Source: Bacteroidota bacterium (lineage in GTDB: Bacteria; Bacteroidota; Bacteroidia; Sphingobacteriales; Sphingobacteriaceae). From it: 64,000 bases of DNA. A program made the translations under genes and the position numbers. Positions 49,344-59,820 of the stretch are shown in pieces. The stretch spans positions 12,244 to 76,243 of the forward strand of contig JAJYRG010000001.1 of NCBI GenBank assembly GCA_021794195.1. The letters run 5' to 3'. The notes beneath the pieces are model-generated. The model was not told the DNA's origin, made no database searches, and was given only the letters and a program-made list of their open reading frames with translations. The first letter of the stretch is position 1. Each line of letters opens with the position of its first letter.

Positions 49344-50705
49344 TTACCATTTTGCTTGGAATAAAGTAGGCGTAATATTTAAGGATAACCAAGCCCACTG
49401 CTGATAGTTTTTCCCTTCAGGAGTGTTTTTTAAAAAGTTAACGGTAGGGTTATTCAGGTAAAATGAATATCCGCCTACAAGATTAGCATATTTATTTATA
49501 GTATAGCCGAAAGATAAATCCGCTTCTTGTCCCATATTTTTAGGGTATCCATGATTTTCTTTTCCTACTTTATTGGGCGTGAAAAATTGGTGAAAAGCCA
49601 GGCCAATAGAATAGCCATTACCGTGCTTGTAGTGAACGTTCAAATAATTGTCAGATAATCCGACATTCCCATGTGAATAACCTACGTGATAATAATCCAT
49701 AGCCCCATAAAATTTATGCCCTGTATGGAAATAAGGGTTAAAAGCCCTGTTTTCTTTTAAAGATTTATCTGTATCATTTCCACTTAAAAAATCACTCCCT
49801 ATACCGATCTGCCAGTTTGAGTTTACCTTATATCCCAAGGATGCCGAAAGTAAGAAAGCCTTCATTTTCAGGCCTTGTCTATCTTTTCCGCTTTGGTAAT
49901 ATCCTGAAAACTGACTGTTAAATCTGGGTCCATCATGAAAAAAATTCGCTCCGGATATTTGTGTGTAATGAATAGTGGTGTCCGAAGAACCGGAGTCTAC
50001 AGCGTAATTTTGCAAACCTAAATTTGTAGCCAGTAATGTGATTTTGAAATTTGGATGTAAAGAAAAACCTGCCCAAAAAGTTTGCATCCATTTATAGGGG
50101 AAAGCATCGTTTGTATTGTAATAGTTTCCCGAAGGGTTGTTTATATTATTTTCATAATTTGCACCGTAGTTTTGATTAAAAGCAAAGAACCCTTTCATTG
50201 TCAAGTTGCTTTTACCCATGTGGAAAGACAAGGCGTCATGCGCGCGCCCACCTTGAGCCCAATCCAATTCTCCAAAGATGCGTTCATCGTCCAGAGAAAT
50301 GACTTGTCTCCCCATTTTCAAACTCCACGAGGAAGATAAATTTAATTTTGTCCAGGCTTCAAATAAAGCAAATCGGTTTCCGCGGTTTTCTACTCCCTGT
50401 ACCATGTTTGCCTGGCCCCATACCCCTATATTTTGGGGAGAGAGCCTAATCGAAAGTCTATCATCATAAGTATAGTCAGCCGTAAGGCGAATCCGTTCAC
50501 TAATTAAAGCTGCCGGTTTTTCATTTTTGCTGAGCGGCCGAAAAGCACCATTTCTAAACTCTAAACGGGGACGGAATTGAGCTTTGATATCAAGTTTGTT
50601 TTCATCAGGATTGAGGTTTGGGGACTGCCCCTTGCAGACGATAGAAAAAAATAAAACAAGTGTTAAGCTGAAGGCTGTTTTTTGGATAAATGTAGATAAG
50701 GACAT
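49344..50705 (-). CDS. Alginate-export-family-like outer-membrane porin
   Basis: Signal peptide, beta-barrel-like alternation, RLRLTADYTYDDRLSIRLSPQNIGVWG-type start of the barrel, C-terminal aromatic-ending strands. Confidence 0.7.
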   Translation of the reverse strand: MSLSTFIQKTAFSLTLVLFFSIVCKGQSPNLNPDENKLDIKAQFRPRLEFRNGAFRPLSKNEKPAALISERIRLTADYTYDDRLSIRLSPQNIGVWGQANMVQGVENRGNRFALFEAWTKLNLSSSWSLKMGRQVISLDDERIFGELDWAQGGRAHDALSFHMGKSNLTMKGFFAFNQNYGANYENNINNPSGNYYNTNDAFPYKWMQTFWAGFSLHPNFKITLLATNLGLQNYAVDSGSSDTTIHYTQISGANFFHDGPRFNSQFSGYYQSGKDRQGLKMKAFLLSASLGYKVNSNWQIGIGSDFLSGNDTDKSLKENRAFNPYFHTGHKFYGAMDYYHVGYSHGNVGLSDNYLNVHYKHGNGYSIGLAFHQFFTPNKVGKENHGYPKNMGQEADLSFGYTINKYANLVGGYSFYLNNPTVNFLKNTPEGKNYQQWAWLSLNITPTLFQAKW

Positions 50706-50881
50706 GCGCAGGTATTTTTTGTAAAAACAAATGATCTCTCTTACAAAAGAAAGGGAAAAGAAGCAGCTTTTGCCTGACAGGCATCATAAATGAATTTGAT
50801 ATTCGTCAGTTTTATGTTTTTTTCTTTGTTTTGATGGGCAGCTAAAACAGTAGTATGTATCGCTAATAATTCATAAAAAAA

Positions 50882-50904
50882 CGGAATATTGAGAGAACAT
50901 TCCG
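50882..50904. promoter_or_regulatory. Inverted repeat CGGAAT-N11-ATTCCG upstream of mtaB
   Basis: 6-bp perfect arms; followed by TAAATTTG (50924-50931) just before the ATG. Confidence 0.3.
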
Positions 50905-50940
50905 AAATATTTGAGTATTTGTGTAAATTTGTGAACTATT

Positions 50941-52260
50941 ATGGATAAAAAAGTTGCATTGTACACGTTAGGGTGTAAACTGAATTTTTCAGAAACTTCG
51001 TCAATAGGACGTTTATTCACGGATGCCGGCTATGAAGTAGTGGACTTTACATCAAAAGCTGATGTCTATGTGATCAACACTTGTTCGGTCACCGATCATG
51101 CAGATAGGAAATGCAAAAAAGTGGTTAATCAAGCTTTAAAGTATTCCCCTTTAGCACGTGTGGTTATTGTAGGTTGTTATGCACAGCTCAAGCCGAAAGA
51201 GATAGCAGAAATACCCGGCGTAGATATGGTATTGGGAGCGGCAGAAAAATTCAATATCATCGAACACATAGACGAAATTACGAAAACAGATAAACCTCTC
51301 GTGTTAAATGCGCCTATAGATGAAACCAAAGAATTTGTTTCGGCTTTTTCCTATGGGGATCGGACACGTACCTTTTTAAAGGTACAGGACGGCTGTGATT
51401 ATTCCTGCACTTTCTGCACTATACCTTTGGCGCGGGGCAAAAGCCGTTCAGGCAAGATTACCGATATCGTGCAGCAAGCTAAAGAAATTGCTGAGAGCGG
51501 AGTGAAGGAGATTGTTTTGACAGGGGTGAATATTGGGGACTTTGGAATTCGGCAAGGAAAGAGGGAAGATAAATTTATAGATTTGGTGAGAGCATTGGAT
51601 GAGGTAGAAGGGATAGAAAGATTTCGTATTTCCTCTATTGAACCTAATTTGCTGACAGATGAAATTATAAAGTTTGTATCTCAATCCAAGCGGTTTGTCC
51701 CTCATTTTCATATGCCTTTGCAGTCTGGAAGTAATCGTTTATTAGGCTTGATGCGCAGACGTTACCGCCGGGAACTTTATGAAGAGCGGGTAGCGCTTAT
51801 CAAATCTTTGATGCCTGATTGTTGTATCGGCGTAGATGTTATTGTCGGCTTTCCGGGAGAAACAAGAGAAGATTTTCTGGAAACGTATGAGTTTTTAAAC
51901 CAGCTTGACATTTCCTACTTACATGTTTTTACATATTCGGAACGTGAGAATACCATAGCGGCACAAATGGAAGGAGCCGTACCCGGTTCTACGCGGAGCG
52001 ACCGAAGTAAAATGTTACACAGCTTATCTGAAAAGAAAAGAAGGGCTTTTTATGAAACTCAGGTGGGGAAAAAGGCCGATGTTTTATGGGAAAACAATGT
52101 GAAAGATGGGTTTATGACAGGCTTTTCAAAAAATTATGTAAAAGCCCGTACCCCCTATGATCCTATTTTGGTGAATGAAGTCACATCAGTTACTTTAGAT
52201 TTTGTACATTCGGGTACAGAAGTAGAAGTGACTTTACAGGAAGAAACTTTTGTTCATTGA
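50941..52260 (+). CDS. mtaB: tRNA (t6A37)-methylthiotransferase MtaB
   Basis: LGCKLNFSET, NTCSVTDHADRKCKK, radical-SAM CDYSCTFCTIPLARGKSRS, VIVGFPGET. Confidence 0.93.
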   Translation: MDKKVALYTLGCKLNFSETSSIGRLFTDAGYEVVDFTSKADVYVINTCSVTDHADRKCKKVVNQALKYSPLARVVIVGCYAQLKPKEIAEIPGVDMVLGAAEKFNIIEHIDEITKTDKPLVLNAPIDETKEFVSAFSYGDRTRTFLKVQDGCDYSCTFCTIPLARGKSRSGKITDIVQQAKEIAESGVKEIVLTGVNIGDFGIRQGKREDKFIDLVRALDEVEGIERFRISSIEPNLLTDEIIKFVSQSKRFVPHFHMPLQSGSNRLLGLMRRRYRRELYEERVALIKSLMPDCCIGVDVIVGFPGETREDFLETYEFLNQLDISYLHVFTYSERENTIAAQMEGAVPGSTRSDRSKMLHSLSEKKRRAFYETQVGKKADVLWENNVKDGFMTGFSKNYVKARTPYDPILVNEVTSVTLDFVHSGTEVEVTLQEETFVH

Positions 52261-52335
52261 AGGACGTAAGGGTTGCTTATACATCATTGGGTGTTTTCAT
52301 CCTCATTTTTTAAACGAAACTAAACTATAAAATAT

Positions 52336-52752
52336 ATGTCCACGATTTTTTCTCAAATTATTGCAGGAGAAATTCCTGCGTATAAAGTTGCAGAAAGCAA
52401 TGATTACTTAGCATTTTTAGATATTAGCCCGCTTACACCGGGCCATGTATTAGTCATCCCCAAAAAAGAAACGGATTATATTTTTGATATAGCGGACGAA
52501 GAATATATGGGCTTATGGGTTTTTGCTAAGATAATCGCCCAGGGAATTCAAAAAGTATTTCCATGCCCCAAAGTAGGGGTTTCAGTGGTGGGATTGGAAG
52601 TGGCGCATGCACATATTCATCTAATGCCCATACACGCTGTAGGAGATATGAATTTTGATAAACCAAAATTATCACTTTCCGAAGAAGAAATGTTAGATAT
52701 TTCCAAGAGATTGAGAGAAGCGGTCGTTGAAGTTACGAATAAAACGAAATAA
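52336..52752 (+). CDS. HIT-family protein
   Basis: FSQIIAGEIPAYKVAE, PGHVLVIPK, HAHIHLMP. Confidence 0.93.
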   Translation: MSTIFSQIIAGEIPAYKVAESNDYLAFLDISPLTPGHVLVIPKKETDYIFDIADEEYMGLWVFAKIIAQGIQKVFPCPKVGVSVVGLEVAHAHIHLMPIHAVGDMNFDKPKLSLSEEEMLDISKRLREAVVEVTNKTK

Positions 52753-52844
52753 AGCACTTTTATTTTATCTACGAAGACAAGTTGTATAGATTGCAGAATT
52801 CTCTTTTGTTTTATTTTTACTACTAAGGGGCTTAATTTTATTGT

Positions 52845-53483
52845 ATGTCGGATTTGTTATTTTCCTTTCAACAGTTTTTAGACCCTGAAACGATATTAAG
52901 CCAAGGAGGGTTCTATATAGTCTGTCTTATTGTGTTTTTGGAAACAGGCGTGTTTTTTGCTTTTTTCCTTCCGGGAGATTATCTTTTGTTTTTGGCGGGA
53001 ATGTTTTGTGCTTCCGGTCGGATCGATGTTTCCATAATTGTCATGTTTACGGGTATCTTGCTATCCGGTATATTAGGAAATGCAGTGGGGTATTGGACAG
53101 GATATCGAACCGGACCTATGCTCTTTAAGAAAAAAGACTCCTTTTTTTTTAAAAGGAAATATGTCATAATGGCGGAGGAGTTTTTCCATAAGTACGGAGG
53201 GCCGGCCTTGATTATTAGCAGATTTGTGCCTATAATTCGTACCTTTGCTCCTATATTTGCGGGGATTGTGCGTTTGGATTTGCGGAAGTATATTTCATTC
53301 AATATTTTAGGAGCGCTGATTTGGGTTTCCACGATGACACTTTCGGGGTATTTTTTGCAATTAAAATTCCCGCAACTGGACGATTATATTGAATACATCA
53401 TCATCGGGATGATAGCCATAACATCTATGCCCTTAATTGCTGCGGTATTAAAAAAATGGTGGCAAGAAAAGAAAAAGAAATAA
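52845..53483 (+). CDS. DedA-family membrane protein
   Basis: FFAFFLPGDYLLFLAG, GYWTGYRTG, RFVPIIRTFAPIFAGI. Confidence 0.93.
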   Translation: MSDLLFSFQQFLDPETILSQGGFYIVCLIVFLETGVFFAFFLPGDYLLFLAGMFCASGRIDVSIIVMFTGILLSGILGNAVGYWTGYRTGPMLFKKKDSFFFKRKYVIMAEEFFHKYGGPALIISRFVPIIRTFAPIFAGIVRLDLRKYISFNILGALIWVSTMTLSGYFLQLKFPQLDDYIEYIIIGMIAITSMPLIAAVLKKWWQEKKKK

Positions 53484-53511
53484 TAAAGATCGTAAAATAA
53501 TAAATAATTAG

Positions 53512-54054
53512 ATGAGTACTAAACATCCATGGCACGAGATTTCCCCAGGAAACGATGTGCCGAATGCAGTGAATGCAATAATCGAAATTCCGAAAAATTC
53601 AAAAACGAAATACGAGTTAGAGAAAGAAAGTGGTCTGCTTATGGTAGACAGGGTTTTGTTTTCGTCTGTAATGTACCCAGCAAATTATGGGTTTATTCCC
53701 CAAACTTATTGTGACGATAAAGATCCTTTGGATATATTAGTGATTAGTTCGGTGGATGTAGCTCCATTGACTCTTATTGAAGCCAATGTGATAGGCGTGA
53801 TGCATATGATTGACAATGGAGAACAGGATGATAAAATTATTGCGGTAGCAAAAAATGACATGTCTGTAAACTACATAAATGATATGTCTGAACTGCCGCC
53901 ACATACAATGAAAGAAATTGTGCGTTTTTTTAAAGATTACAAAACCTTAGAAGGGAAAAACGTAACTATAGAAAATTTATACGGCCGTCATTACGCTAAA
54001 GAAATAATTATGGATAGCGTTGAGCTGTATAAAAAAGACTTTGGAAGTCAATAG
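53512..54054 (+). CDS. ppa: Inorganic pyrophosphatase
   Basis: [40 protein letters not shown]. Confidence 0.95.
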   Translation: MSTKHPWHEISPGNDVPNAVNAIIEIPKNSKTKYELEKESGLLMVDRVLFSSVMYPANYGFIPQTYCDDKDPLDILVISSVDVAPLTLIEANVIGVMHMIDNGEQDDKIIAVAKNDMSVNYINDMSELPPHTMKEIVRFFKDYKTLEGKNVTIENLYGRHYAKEIIMDSVELYKKDFGSQ

Positions 54055-54067
54055 ACGTTAAAAATAT

Positions 54068-55399
54068 ATGGAGGCAAAGCTGTTTTGGACCTTGTTTTTC
54101 GTTTTTGCTAACGGTTTCTTCGTTGCCGCTGAGTTTGCTATTGTCAAAATTAGAGCATCGCAGATTGAACTGCAAATCAAAACAGGAAGTAAGGTAGCAA
54201 AAATCGCTAAGAATATAACAGACAATTTAGATAGGTATTTAGCGGCTACTCAATTGGGTATCACCTTAGCTTCCCTGGCCTTGGGTTGGGTGGGTGAAGC
54301 GGTGATGTCTGAGCTGGTATTTGATATGCTGAGCTTTTTCGGAATCGAAGTAAGTACAGCTTTATCTAAAAACTTAGGTTTAATTTTAGCTTTTAGTACC
54401 ATCACCTTCCTCCATATTATTTTTGGAGAGCTGGCTCCGAAGTCTATAGCCATTCAGAAGCCGGTTGCTACGACTATGGGGATAGCCATCCCTTTGCATT
54501 TCTTTTTCGTCATATTCCGGCCTATAATATATGTTTTAAACGGGTTTGCTAATTTATTGCTGCGGTTAATTGGTTTTAAAATAAATCCGCAAGAGGCTTT
54601 TCACTCTTCTGAAGAACTGCAATACCTGCTGGATAAAGGGAAAGAATCCGGTGCGCTCAATAATACAGAACATGAGTTGATAAAAAATGTATTTGAGTTT
54701 AATGAGCGGGTTGTGAAAAATATTATGGTGCCCCGCACGAAAATTGAAGCTGTAGAAATTAATGATACTACCGAAGAATTCGTTGAAAAGGTACTGACAG
54801 AAGGGTATTCGCGTATCCCAATATATGTGGATAACATAGACGCCATTGTAGGGGTGGTACACACGAAAGATATTCTCCCTATTATTGCGGATGGACAGGA
54901 GGTTTTATTGAAGGACATAATGCGGAAGCCTTATTTCGTTCCCGAAACGAAAAAGATTAATGATCTGTTGACCGAATTTCAGCAAAAACGAATTCAGATT
55001 GCTTTTGTATTAGATGAGTTTGGAGGGACCTCAGGGATGGTGACTTTAGAAGATATTGTAGAAGAGCTGGTAGGAGAGATTCAAGATGAATACGACGAAG
55101 AGACTCCGGTTGTGGAGGAGTTATCCGAGGTAGAATTTATGGTCGATGCGGGGGCAAGTGTGCATGATGCGAATGAATTTTTGCCTTTGGAGCTTCCGGA
55201 AAGCTCGGATTATGATACCGTAGCAGGTTTGGTAAGCCATGTCTTTGAAAAAATACCGGATGTAGGAGACAGAAAAGAGTCTTTTGGCTATGCGTTTACG
55301 GTGATCAAAAAAACACAGCACAACATAGAGTTTGTAAAACTCGAGTTGCTTGACCTCTCTGAACAGGAAACGGATGAGGACGAAGCAGAAGAAGAGTAA
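54068..55399 (+). CDS. Hemolysin/CNNM-family (CorC-like) membrane protein with CBS domains
   Basis: FVAAEFAIVKIRASQ, VMVPRTKIEAV-like CBS start, DEFGGTSGMVTLEDIVEELVGEIQDEYD. Confidence 0.93.
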   Translation: MEAKLFWTLFFVFANGFFVAAEFAIVKIRASQIELQIKTGSKVAKIAKNITDNLDRYLAATQLGITLASLALGWVGEAVMSELVFDMLSFFGIEVSTALSKNLGLILAFSTITFLHIIFGELAPKSIAIQKPVATTMGIAIPLHFFFVIFRPIIYVLNGFANLLLRLIGFKINPQEAFHSSEELQYLLDKGKESGALNNTEHELIKNVFEFNERVVKNIMVPRTKIEAVEINDTTEEFVEKVLTEGYSRIPIYVDNIDAIVGVVHTKDILPIIADGQEVLLKDIMRKPYFVPETKKINDLLTEFQQKRIQIAFVLDEFGGTSGMVTLEDIVEELVGEIQDEYDEETPVVEELSEVEFMVDAGASVHDANEFLPLELPESSDYDTVAGLVSHVFEKIPDVGDRKESFGYAFTVIKKTQHNIEFVKLELLDLSEQETDEDEAEEE

Positions 55400-55417
55400 T
55401 CCCAAAAATATAAAGCA

Positions 55418-56134
55418 GTGCATATATTTTATACGCCGGATATTTCCATTCATGTATCGAGTTACCGATTAAGCCGAGAGGAAAGTAAGCATGCGATCCG
55501 CGTCTTGCGTTTAAAAAAAGGAGAAAAAGTAATTCTGGTCAATGGAAAAGGATTGCGGAGTGAGGCGACAGTGCAGGAAGCTGATCCTAAATCTACCTTA
55601 CTGTCGGTAGAAACATCTTCGAAGGCGGATACAAGAGACTCGTATAAGTTGCACATAGCTGTAGCTCCTACAAAAAACATAGATCGTATAGAATGGTTTC
55701 TGGAAAAAGCCATCGAAATAGGAATCGACGAATTTACCCCTTTAATCTGCCACCAATCTGAACGGAAGAAAGTGAAAATGGAAAGACTGAACCGGATAGC
55801 GGTTTCCGCTATGAAACAGTCGCAAAATTCGTTTTTGCCTGTTTTGAATGATCCGGTGGCTTATGGTGTTTTCATGAATCAAATAAAAGGTAAGACGGTA
55901 TTTAAAGGGATTGCGCATTGTATCGCGTCCTCCGAAAAAAAACACATAAAAGATGTGTTAACAGCCGGGACAGATGCTGTTTTACTCATTGGGCCGGAAG
56001 GGGACTTTTCAGAGGAAGAAGTAAGGTTGGCCTTAAGCCAAGGTTTCCAGCCCCTAAGTCTGGGAGCTTCCCGCTTGCGGACGGAAACCGCTGCATTAGC
56101 GGCTTGTATGGAAGTAGCTATTCTTAACCGTTAA
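55418..56134 (+). CDS. rsmE: 16S rRNA (uracil1498-N3)-methyltransferase, GTG start
   Basis: HAIRVLRLKKGEKVILVNGKG, LLIGPEGDFSEEEV, LGASRLRTETAALAA. Confidence 0.93.
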   Translation: MHIFYTPDISIHVSSYRLSREESKHAIRVLRLKKGEKVILVNGKGLRSEATVQEADPKSTLLSVETSSKADTRDSYKLHIAVAPTKNIDRIEWFLEKAIEIGIDEFTPLICHQSERKKVKMERLNRIAVSAMKQSQNSFLPVLNDPVAYGVFMNQIKGKTVFKGIAHCIASSEKKHIKDVLTAGTDAVLLIGPEGDFSEEEVRLALSQGFQPLSLGASRLRTETAALAACMEVAILNR

Positions 56135-56876
56135 TCTTTTTTCGGGCAATTTCGGAGCAAAAAACCGTAGTGGCGACCGCTACATTTAAAGATTCAGCGC
56201 TCCCAAAATTTGGAATGGTAACGCCGTAGTCAATTTTATTCATCAAAGAATCGTGGATTCCATTCCCTTCATTGCCCATGAGGACGATTCCTTCCGTCGC
56301 GAATTGGGTATGGTAAATAGACTCTCCATCGAGTAGAGCACCATAAATGGGTAGTTCGATTTTTTCAAAAAAAGGCAGTAAATCCTTATAGGAAATGTTT
56401 ATTCTGGCCAGCGAACCCATGCTGGCTTGCACAACTTTTGGATTGTATATATCCACACAGTCTTCAGAACAAATGATGTTTTGAATGCCAAACCATTCGG
56501 CGGTACGGATTATAGTTCCCATATTTCCCGGATCCTGGATTCTATCCAATGCTAAACTATAGCGTCCCCGAAGATTTTCGTACACCATATTTTGAGTTTC
56601 CGGAATGCGTATGAGCGCCAACATTCCCTGTGGATTTTGTAAAAACGAAATCTTTCGTATTTCTAACTCAGATACTTCACTTAATTTTATATTTTGAGGT
56701 ATTTTGTTCAATTTAGCGAAAGCAATTTCAGTGGTGTATAAAGTATCGATTTCCCAACCAGCGTGAATGAACTCTTGGATGGATTTCAAGCCTTCCACCA
56801 CAAAAAGAGCGTGAGCTTTTCTGAATTTTTTGTATTGTAAAGATTGAATGAGTCGGATTTTCGCTTTCGAAAGCAT
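56124..56876 (-). CDS. TrmH/SpoU-family RNA methyltransferase (track ORF extends to 56960; start at 56876 preferred)
   Basis: LALDRIQDPGNMGTIIRTAEWFG, VLMGNEGNGI, IPNFGSAESLNVAVA. Confidence 0.93.
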   Translation of the reverse strand: MLSKAKIRLIQSLQYKKFRKAHALFVVEGLKSIQEFIHAGWEIDTLYTTEIAFAKLNKIPQNIKLSEVSELEIRKISFLQNPQGMLALIRIPETQNMVYENLRGRYSLALDRIQDPGNMGTIIRTAEWFGIQNIICSEDCVDIYNPKVVQASMGSLARINISYKDLLPFFEKIELPIYGALLDGESIYHTQFATEGIVLMGNEGNGIHDSLMNKIDYGVTIPNFGSAESLNVAVATTVFCSEIARKKING

Positions 56877-56880
56877 AATA

Positions 56881-59226
56881 ATGAATAAAATAATAAAGCA
56901 TTTTTGTTTTACAAGTATAGCATTTTTGCTTTTCATTTCCATGTCTTGCCGTTCTGCCAAGTACTTGGAAAAGGATCAAGCCTTAGTCGTCAACAATGAA
57001 ATAAAAGGTATACCCGGAGATTTAAAAGAAGAAGCTCAAAATTATATCTCTAATGAAGTGCGTCCAAACTCCAGAATGAATTTATTTATTTACAATCTGT
57101 TTAATACAAAAAGAGGAAAATATAAAACAGAAAAAATAAGAAATGTGGGAGAGCCGCCGAATATTGTAGATACCTCGCTCGTTGAGCTATCGGGTCAGCA
57201 CATTGAAGGGTTCTTAGTAAATAAAGGTTTTTTTGATGCAAAAGTATTGCCGGATATAAAGGTGCGGAAGAAAAAAGCGACAATCCATTACAATGTACAA
57301 TCCGGGCCCTCTTATAACTTGGGGGAAATTCAACATACAATAAAAGACTCCGCACTGGAAAAAATATACACAAGAGAAGTGATCCCGGAATCAAAATTAG
57401 AATCCGGAAATAGATACGATATGTCGGACTTTATCTGGCAGCGGGAACTGGCTTACGAAAAATTTAAAAACCATGGATACTATGACTATGTAAGACAATA
57501 TATGCAAGTGGAAGTCGATACCCTGGGGCATTCAGGGCAAGCGGATATAGAAATAGAAGTGGATACACCTGAAACGGGCGAACCCCATCAAATCTATCAT
57601 CTCCGGGATATTTATATTTCAGTACATCATGCAGAGCAAAACACAGATTATACAAAAGGGAAATTAGATACGAATTTCAATATCATTTTTTCTGATCAAA
57701 CGGGTAAATTTAAATTAAAACCTCTTTCAAGGTATGTGTTTTTGAATAAAGGCGATACATATAGTTTAGAAGCGGAGAACCTAAGCTACGACCGTCTTTA
57801 TGAAATGAACGGGTTTAGAAGTGTGAAAATAGAATATGAAAAAGTTGATTCCACAAAACTGGATGTGTATTATGATTTGGTTCCGAGACAGGTGATGGGC
57901 AACCAAATAGAAGGAGAATATACTTTCAGTTCAGGGATGAGCGGTTTTAATATCGGGAACACCTTCTCACATAGGAATGTTTTTGGGGGAGCTGAGCAGC
58001 TGGATATCAAGTTGCGGTATGGAGTGTTGTTTGATCCCCGGTTAAGCGGTGGGTTAAGCCAAAAGGTGTTCAATAATGATGTACAGTTAGGGATCAACCT
58101 GACTATTCCCCGTATATGGGTGCCGTTTTATACACGAAGTGTAGGGCGTTTTGGCTTAGCTAAAACAACGTTATCTTCAAATTTTCAATTATTCAATCAG
58201 TTAAAAACATATTACAACAGATACTTCATCAATACACTCAATTATTCATGGTATGAATCTATATATAAACAGCATAGTTTGAGCCCTATTGTGTTGGAAT
58301 ATAGAAAAGGCCGGTTGAATAAGGATTTTGAAAATCAGTTAACGGAGGATGGGTATTTGCTGTATGTACGCAGCAATAACCGGGAGTACTTTGGCTTAGG
58401 TGCTCAATACTCGTTTACGTTGAATGCCCCTGAATTATTGAGAAAAGAAACCTTTAGTTTTTTTAGGGGATCTTTAGAAACCAGTGGGAATTTATTATCA
58501 ATATTAGGAAATAGTTTTAGTTTTAAGCGCAATGAGCTGGGCGAAAGAATGCTTTTTGAAGTGCCTTATTTGCAGTATGCCAAAGCAGAAGTGGATTTTC
58601 GCCGTTATCTACATTTTTCAGGACAAAGACAACTTGTACTCCGGGCCAATGCAGGGGTCGCTTTGCCCTATGGCAATAATTCAAGTTTATTGATTTTTGA
58701 AAAAAGTTTTTACGGAGGGGGGATCAATGGGATGAGGGCCTGGCAGGCACGTACATTGGGTCCCGGAAACTACAATAGGGAAGGGGTCCCGGAATATTTG
58801 CGTTTAAACCTGAGAAATCTGGATCAACTCGGAGAGCTTAAATTAGAAGCCAATGCAGAGTATAGGTTTCGTTTGTTAAATAATTTTTTTGGTGCCAAGT
58901 TAAATGGGGCTACTTTTTTAGATATGGGGAATATCTGGCGGTTGCAGGAAAATGAATTGAATCCCAAAGGAGAGTTTTTGGCCCGCGATTTTTGGAAGCA
59001 AATCGCCATCGGTACAGGAATGGGGCTGCGCTTTGATATGGATTATTTTATTGTGCGTTTAGATATGGGGTTAAAAGTAAAAGACCCACAGTTTGAAGGG
59101 AATAAGCAATGGGTTATACAAGATTTATTCCGTGCAAAAGAATTTAAGAGAGCGTACTTTCAGACACACAGCCCGGATCGGTATAATTTCATACAGTACA
59201 ACCTTGGCGTAGGATTGCCTTTCTGA
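56881..59226 (+). CDS. BamA/TamA-family outer-membrane protein, TamL-like (track ORF starts at 56848)
   Basis: Signal peptide ending SMSCRS, POTRA-like repeats, Omp85 barrel with FYGGGINGMRAW and C-terminal VGLPF. Confidence 0.85.
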   Translation: MNKIIKHFCFTSIAFLLFISMSCRSAKYLEKDQALVVNNEIKGIPGDLKEEAQNYISNEVRPNSRMNLFIYNLFNTKRGKYKTEKIRNVGEPPNIVDTSLVELSGQHIEGFLVNKGFFDAKVLPDIKVRKKKATIHYNVQSGPSYNLGEIQHTIKDSALEKIYTREVIPESKLESGNRYDMSDFIWQRELAYEKFKNHGYYDYVRQYMQVEVDTLGHSGQADIEIEVDTPETGEPHQIYHLRDIYISVHHAEQNTDYTKGKLDTNFNIIFSDQTGKFKLKPLSRYVFLNKGDTYSLEAENLSYDRLYEMNGFRSVKIEYEKVDSTKLDVYYDLVPRQVMGNQIEGEYTFSSGMSGFNIGNTFSHRNVFGGAEQLDIKLRYGVLFDPRLSGGLSQKVFNNDVQLGINLTIPRIWVPFYTRSVGRFGLAKTTLSSNFQLFNQLKTYYNRYFINTLNYSWYESIYKQHSLSPIVLEYRKGRLNKDFENQLTEDGYLLYVRSNNREYFGLGAQYSFTLNAPELLRKETFSFFRGSLETSGNLLSILGNSFSFKRNELGERMLFEVPYLQYAKAEVDFRRYLHFSGQRQLVLRANAGVALPYGNNSSLLIFEKSFYGGGINGMRAWQARTLGPGNYNREGVPEYLRLNLRNLDQLGELKLEANAEYRFRLLNNFFGAKLNGATFLDMGNIWRLQENELNPKGEFLARDFWKQIAIGTGMGLRFDMDYFIVRLDMGLKVKDPQFEGNKQWVIQDLFRAKEFKRAYFQTHSPDRYNFIQYNLGVGLPF

Positions 59227-59228
59227 TT

Positions 59229-59777
59229 TTACACCACTAACTTTTTAAGAGAGAAAAAAATGTTATCCATAAAAGGGCCTACATCCAACCCTTGTGAGAA
59301 GTAAAAGTAAAGGAAAACTATCCCCAGAAGAACGAAAACCAACAAAAATCTTTTAAAAATATAGGCTACGAACAAAATAAAAAGAGGAACTAAAAGCAAT
59401 GTAATGCCATTGAGTTCAAGGGTTTTTACGCTTTTTCCTTTTTTCATAATGTAATAGTATTTACCTATTTCCTGTCCGTCCGGATTATGTTTTAAAAAAA
59501 CAAAAGTGGAGGTACTCAAGGTTTGTGGAAATAAGGCTACGCCATCCCGAAAGTCCAGATCATTTTCAAAACCATTAATAATAAATCGAAAAGTTCCGTT
59601 CGGTTTATCGTCCGCTTCTTTGAGAGAATCCAAGGCTAAGATAGCCAAAGTTCCATTGCCCGTAATGTATTCTTTTACTTCAAAATTTCGAATATCCTGT
59701 GCGGCGGTTATATCCACAGAGAATATCGTCAAATAGATCAGAAGTGATAGTATGAATAGAGCTTTAGACCTGAGCAT
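59229..59777 (-). CDS. Hypothetical membrane protein
   Basis: Signal peptide and two C-terminal TM segments; same strand as downstream MCE/amidase genes. Confidence 0.55.
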   Translation of the reverse strand: MLRSKALFILSLLIYLTIFSVDITAAQDIRNFEVKEYITGNGTLAILALDSLKEADDKPNGTFRFIINGFENDLDFRDGVALFPQTLSTSTFVFLKHNPDGQEIGKYYYIMKKGKSVKTLELNGITLLLVPLFILFVAYIFKRFLLVFVLLGIVFLYFYFSQGLDVGPFMDNIFFSLKKLVV

Positions 59778-59820
59778 GTTTTGATTTTATCTGCACTGCA
59801 CAATCCATAAAGAAGATTTG

